A stretch of 64,000 nt of DNA from Aeribacillus composti (GTDB lineage: Bacteria; Bacillota; Bacilli; Bacillales; Aeribacillaceae): assembly GCF_007827555.1 (NCBI RefSeq), contig NZ_VISS01000008.1:45992-109991 (forward strand). Reading direction: 5' to 3'. Position numbers and translations under genes: made by a program. Below, piece after piece: positions 60,501 to 64,000 of the stretch. Numbering within the stretch: position 1 is the first letter of the stretch; each line of letters opens with the position of its first letter. A model generated the notes under the pieces. It was not told where the DNA came from and made no database searches. It was given only the letters and a program-made list of their open reading frames with translations.

Positions 60501-61972
60501 ATTTTTGGTGTTGCAAACCGATAATGAATAATTGGTGTACCGTCTTTTTTTACTTCGATTCGATTGATTAAACGGTGAAGCATATCTTCTGTTAATTCAT
60601 CAAAATTTAGGAACTGAAGTAGTTCCTTTTTTAACTTTTCAATGGTTACGATTACATCTTCACCCTCCATAAATGTTAGAAGTTTATTTTTCTGTTCTAT
60701 TAATTCAGTTAATTCCTTGTTCGTTGCTTCAATACTTTCTTGATATTCTTCATTGGTAATGATTCCGTCAGCTAACAGGTTGATGAATTTCCTTTTTCGA
60801 TTTTTTAAAACATCCATCTGTTTGGTAATCTTATTGATTCTCTTTTGAGAATCCGATTTTGTACTTTTCGATTTTCTCTCCATCTTCTTTATATATTGCT
60901 CTTTGTCAATTTGATGAATTAAGGATTGTATGTCATTTAGAATTGTTTCTTTTAAAAAATCCTCTTTTATTGTGTGGGCGGTACAAGCTTTTTTTCCATG
61001 ACGCGCATAAGCCCCACAAATGTATCCGTCTCGATTGCTTCGGAACCACATACCTGTACCACAATCGGCACAAAAGAGGACATTAGTAAAAAGATGTATC
61101 TTGGGTGCCGTAATATATTTTCTTCTCTGCTCTAATTGATTTTGGACAGCATCAAACATTTCCCTTGATATAATTGGCTCATGTGCATTTTCGATAATAA
61201 ACTGTCCTTCTTTTGGAATTTTTTTCCTCCTTTTACTCGTTACACTTACTGTTGTTGTTCTGCCTTGAACAAGATCTCCTACGTAATGAGGATTCGTTAA
61301 GATACATTTAATTGTAGAATCGTGCCATTTATCTCCGGCATTTGATTTTCCAGCCACTTGAGCAGGTGTTGGAATCCCTTCATTGTACAGACGTCTCGCA
61401 ATACTTTGTCTTCCATTTCCTTCTAAATATTCTCTAAAAATACGCCTAACAATATTTGGTGTCTCATCATTACGGATATACAGTTTTCCATCTCTTACTT
61501 CATAACCATATGGAGGATTCGAACCTTTAAAAAGTCCATTTTTTGCACGAGTTTTTAATGTCTCTTTCACACGATTACTCGTGTTTTGAGATTCTTGTTC
61601 ATACATCCATGCATAAAGGCCAAACATATGGGTGTTACCTGTTAATGTATTGATAGCATTATCTAATGTAATGATGTGAATCCCTTGGTTTTCACATAAG
61701 TTTTTGATTTTATAGGATAACTCTCCATTGCGGGCAAGACGTGATAACTCTTTAGCAAGGATGATATCGAATTTTCTATCCTGAGCATCTTCAATAAGTT
61801 TTTGAAGTTCTTCCCTTTTTGCTGTCGTCCCGCTTTCAACGTCGATATAAAAGTTGTAAATATCCTAACCTTTTTCTGATATATAGTTATAAAATAGTTC
61901 TTGCTGATATTTTAAGGAATCTTTTTGTTCTTCTTTATCGGTAGAAACACGAACATATACTGCACATCTCAT
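60494..61972 (-). pseudogene. large serine recombinase with one in-frame TAG
   Basis: The minus-strand frame would code for 492 residues: a resolvase domain starting MRCAVYVRVSTDKEEQKDS (catalytic serine in VRVS), SRLARNGELS with the catalytic arginines, a recombinase domain (PPYGYEV, RRIFREYLEGNGRQSIARRL shown by its first residues), a zinc ribbon (LFCADCGTGMW, then CGAYARHGKKACTAH) and a C-terminal coiled coil. A TAG (61865-61867) interrupts it at about residue 36, in EKG-stop-DIYNFYIDVESG. Family members and the paralogue at 62359 have tryptophan there, so TGG to TAG is likely. No other lesion was seen. The start has AGGAGTATG upstream. Confidence 0.8.
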
Positions 61973-62139
61973 TTTGAATCATACTCCTTCTCGTCTTTTT
62001 GAGATGTAGCAGTGTTTACCTTACTAGCATTATTGACGAGTTCTTCAATTTTATGATCAATAATTGAATTTATAACATCCATGAAGGTGAGCGAAGTATC
62101 TGCAAAAATTCGCTCAACATTGTTCTCTAATCTATTCAT
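61969..62139 (-). CDS. 56-aa protein encoded just upstream of the recombinase
   Basis: Minus-strand frame MNRLENNVERIFADTSLTFM... with a C-terminal charged part (SQKDEKEYDSK). Its stop overlaps the recombinase start by four bases (ATGA), and a strong GGGAGAG lies upstream, so it is likely real and co-translated. I do not recognise it. An accessory or directionality role for recombination is only a guess from position. Confidence 0.6.
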   Translation of the reverse strand: MNRLENNVERIFADTSLTFMDVINSIIDHKIEELVNNASKVNTATSQKDEKEYDSK

Positions 62140-62174
62140 GATTTATCGCTCTCCCTTTTCATATTTTTTATAAA

Positions 62175-62237
62175 TAAAAAATCCGCAGAATTACATAGCC
62201 ATGCACTTTGTTTATGGCTACGTAACCTCTGCGGATC
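62175..62237 (-). terminator. terminator of the upstream minus-strand recombinase-domain gene
   Basis: ATCCGCAGA (62181-62189) and TCTGCGGAT (62228-62236) form the outer stem; CATAGCCAT and ATGGCTACG form an inner stem. On the minus strand TTTTTTATTTATA follows, so it terminates the gene to its right. Confidence 0.8.
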
Positions 62238-62358
62238 TCGCTTTTTATTGGGTTACCTTATTTAATTGTTTTTTTAGATAACATTTTCCGTCTTTAATTT
62301 TCTGACTTCTCATCTCGGTTTCTTGTTCATAAAACAAACTATACATACTTAATAATTA

Positions 62359-62697
62359 TCAATCATCATTTTGGATGGTATTTATTCGATTATCCACTGT
62401 TACGATATGGGTTTTGTTCATTTTGCAAAGATTTCTAATTTCAGAAGATAGTTCATTATTTCTAAAAAGTCTAGATGGCTCTGTTGCAATGATGATATCA
62501 AACTTACCTTGATGGGCATCTTCAATCATTAAGCTCAGATTATTGTTTTTATTAACCCCAGAATCAACATCAGCATAAATGCATTCAAGTTCCCAGTTGT
62601 TTTTCAAAATAAATGCTTTAATCATCTCTGTTTGTTTTCTTAAATTGTCATCTACATGATTTTTACTTGCAGTTCGAATATAAGCTGCACATTTCAT
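62359..62697 (-). CDS. stand-alone resolvase-domain protein lacking the catalytic serine
   Basis: A 112-aa protein homologous to the N-terminal domain of the recombinase encoded just beyond it: MKCAAYIRTASKNHVDD aligns with MRCAVYVRVSTDKEEQK; IYADVDSG with FYIDVESG; IIIATEPSRLFRNNELSSEIRNLCK with IILAKELSRLARNGELS. The serine of the RVS motif is replaced by alanine (RTAS), although the arginines of SRLFRN remain. There is no recombinase or zinc-ribbon domain. It ends with a normal stop and its own terminator. A regulator or dominant partner is possible. In B. subtilis rlmCD (yefA) is likewise followed by two resolvase-type genes (yefB, yefC). Confidence 0.7.
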   Translation of the reverse strand: MKCAAYIRTASKNHVDDNLRKQTEMIKAFILKNNWELECIYADVDSGVNKNNNLSLMIEDAHQGKFDIIIATEPSRLFRNNELSSEIRNLCKMNKTHIVTVDNRINTIQNDD

Positions 62698-63053
62698 TGG
62701 TTATTCCTCTCCTTTGTTATTTTGTATTTTCCGTTTTGCATAAAGCATTGTATCTTCGTTTTTTCATATTTGAAGAGGAAAAAGGAATTTTTTTAAAAAA
62801 AATTAAAAGTTGATTAATAAAGTCTTGATTAACTGATTAGTTCTGAAACATTATACTTACAAGTTGAAGATATTTTAATAGGATTTAGGTATTTTTGTGA
62901 AAAATTGTAAATTATTTAGAGGTTCAAATAGCTCCTGTTAAAGACTTGTAATTATTAAGTGAAATAGATAGACATCTTTGTAATATGGTAAAATAGAACT
63001 AATGATATCAACGGAAATATATTTATTTAGGATCTTTGGATATGGGGGGTTAA
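62698..63053. other. 356-bp A/T-rich region between divergent genes of the element
   Basis: No gene is seen. AGGAGAGGAATAA next to 62700 is the minus-strand binding site of the resolvase-domain gene. A promoter-like TAAAAT (62989-62994) with TAGACA 15 bp upstream may serve the helicase gene. Confidence 0.5.
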
Positions 63054-63581
63054 ATGAGTACATATTATCATAGCCAATACTATGCATATGAATTAACTAA
63101 ACAAAACTCGTCTTCTTCAATTGGACGTCTTAACCAATCATTAATAAATGCAACAGTGGATTTAAATCCACATCAAGTTGAAGCAGCGTTATTTGCATTT
63201 CGCGCACCACTTGAAAGAGGCGCAATATTGGCAGATGAAGTTGGATTAGGAAAAACAATTGAAGCGGGTCTTATAATTAGCCAATTATGGGCAGAAAGAA
63301 AAAGAAATATTTTAATTATTGTACCTCCACCGTTACGTAAACAATGGAGTCAAGAGTTATTGGAGAAATTTTACATACCCTCTATTATTCTTGAAAACAA
63401 AAATTTTAAAGAGATGCAAGATACTGGAATTATGAATCCATTTTACCAACAAGATATGGTAGTTATTACGTCTTTATATTTTGCAAAGAATAAAGCAAGT
63501 GAATTAAGGCGAGTAAAATGGGATTTAATTATTTTTGATGAGGCACACCGTTTAAGAAACGTTTATAAAAAATCTAACAAA
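63054..63581 (+). pseudogene. SNF2-type DEAH helicase, N-terminal fragment interrupted by an IS21-family element
   Basis: 176 residues of a superfamily 2 Snf2-like protein. LNPHQVEAALFAFRAPLERGAILADEVGLGKTIEAG is represented by its Walker A core (DEVGLGKTIEAG near residue 62-73), followed by motif Ia IIVPPPLRKQWSQE and Walker B IIFDEAHRLRNV near 160. The frame then runs into IS sequence after SNK and stops at TGA 63588-63590. Helicases of this type, with this HQVEAALFAFR opening, commonly belong to phage-defence or restriction-linked systems; the exact system cannot be told because the rest is missing. GGGGGG lies upstream of the ATG. Confidence 0.75.
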
Positions 63582-64000
63582 TGTATTTGATAATTTAAAA
63601 TTGAGCCACTTTTGAAGGGTTCGATCACATAAAAAATGAGCCACCTGATTTCCAATTTTCATTACCTCCCTTATGATTGAAAGTGCCTAAACTTTTCATC
63701 AGAGGGAGAGAAAAAGGATGATCAAGATGGCTCAATTTCATCATATCAAATTCTTGCATGAGGTAGAAGGGCTATCCCAACGACAAATTGCTCAAAAATT
63801 AGGGATTTCAAGAAATACCGTAAGCAAATATCTAAAACAGAATGAGGCTCCAACCACCATTCATCGGCAGAAAAACTATCATGGAAAGGAGTATTCCGAT
63901 GAAACGAAGCGAGTCTTGCCCATTATTGATCAATGGCTCGAAGACGATCTAAAACGTTGGGGAAAACAACGTCATACCGCTGCCAGAATTTATCGAAGAT
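63582..64000 (+). mobile_element. IS21-family insertion sequence, left part (continues beyond window)
   Basis: The end begins TGTATTTGAT, matching the TG start of IS21-family ends, exactly where the helicase frame breaks. The heptamer GAGCCAC is repeated at 63603-63609 and 63638-63644, 35 bp apart, like the multiple terminal repeats of this family. The istA-type gene follows. The other end and the target duplication are outside the window. Confidence 0.8.
63718..64000 (+). CDS. istA: IS21-family transposase IstA, N-terminal part (3' end outside window)
   Basis: Ninety-four residues are visible from ATG 63718, eight bases after AGGGAGAG. The N-terminal helix-turn-helix is clear (VEGLSQRQIAQKLGISRNTVSKYLKQ), followed by the region GKEYSDETKRVLPIIDQWL and RHTAARIYRR at the window edge, as in IstA proteins. 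The DDE catalytic domain is beyond the window. Confidence 0.85.
   Translation, partial: MIKMAQFHHIKFLHEVEGLSQRQIAQKLGISRNTVSKYLKQNEAPTTIHRQKNYHGKEYSDETKRVLPIIDQWLEDDLKRWGKQRHTAARIYRR

Overview
The window is about 64 kb of the chromosome of a low-GC, spore-forming Bacillaceae. Evidence for this is the Spo0E-like and YjcZ-like small genes, B. subtilis-type ribosome binding sites and TTG/GTG starts, CcpA cre boxes, PurBoxes and purine riboswitches. Gene order from about 22.9 to 60.5 kb follows B. subtilis (yeaC-yeaD-yebA-guaA-pbuG-purEKBCSQLFMNHD-yerA-yerB-yerC-pcrB-pcrA-ligA-yerH/camS-gatCAB-dgkB-rlmCD). The species cannot be fixed from the sequence alone; a Bacillus/Caldibacillus/Geobacillus-type relative is my inference.

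Region 1 (1-21.3 kb) is an accessory aromatic-catabolism island. It starts inside a homoprotocatechuate (3,4-dihydroxyphenylacetate) meta-cleavage cluster: hpaD end, an aldehyde dehydrogenase, flavin reductase hpaC, a FAD-synthetase-like protein whose riboflavin-kinase half lacks its key motif, a DapA-family aldolase, hpaG as two separate genes, hpaF and hpaE. A GntR/FCD regulator, a second aldehyde dehydrogenase with an iron alcohol dehydrogenase, a complete branched-chain-amino-acid-type ABC importer (livJHMGF) and a Rieske dioxygenase alpha/beta pair follow. A minus-strand NTF2-like gene and a heavily decayed XylR_N/V4R/PucR-type activator close the island. Four transcription units carry near-identical ATCATATATGAT-like sites at their promoters, and three carry perfect or near-perfect cre boxes, suggesting one pathway-specific repressor plus catabolite repression.

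Region 2 (21.3-27.3 kb) holds a Spo0E-like small gene, a 5-formyltetrahydrofolate cyclo-ligase relative and the MoxR-DUF58-transglutaminase trio. Region 3 (27.3-44 kb) is purine metabolism: guaA, pbuG and the 12-gene pur operon, each preceded by its own guanine-type riboswitch; the pur operon also has a PurBox pair. Region 4 (44-60.5 kb) is housekeeping: a YerA-type deaminase-like hydrolase, the YerB lipoprotein, YerC, PcrB, PcrA, LigA, CamS, GatCAB, diacylglycerol kinase and RlmCD. Two small minus-strand genes (YjcZ-like and an FbpA-like protein) lie between them.

Region 5 (60.5-64 kb) is a mobile, probably defence-related element placed directly after rlmCD. It has a large serine recombinase with one in-frame TAG, a 56-aa overlapping small gene, a recombinase-domain paralogue that lacks the catalytic serine, and a SNF2-type helicase cut off by an IS21-family element that runs off the end. 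No rRNA, tRNA or CRISPR array was seen.
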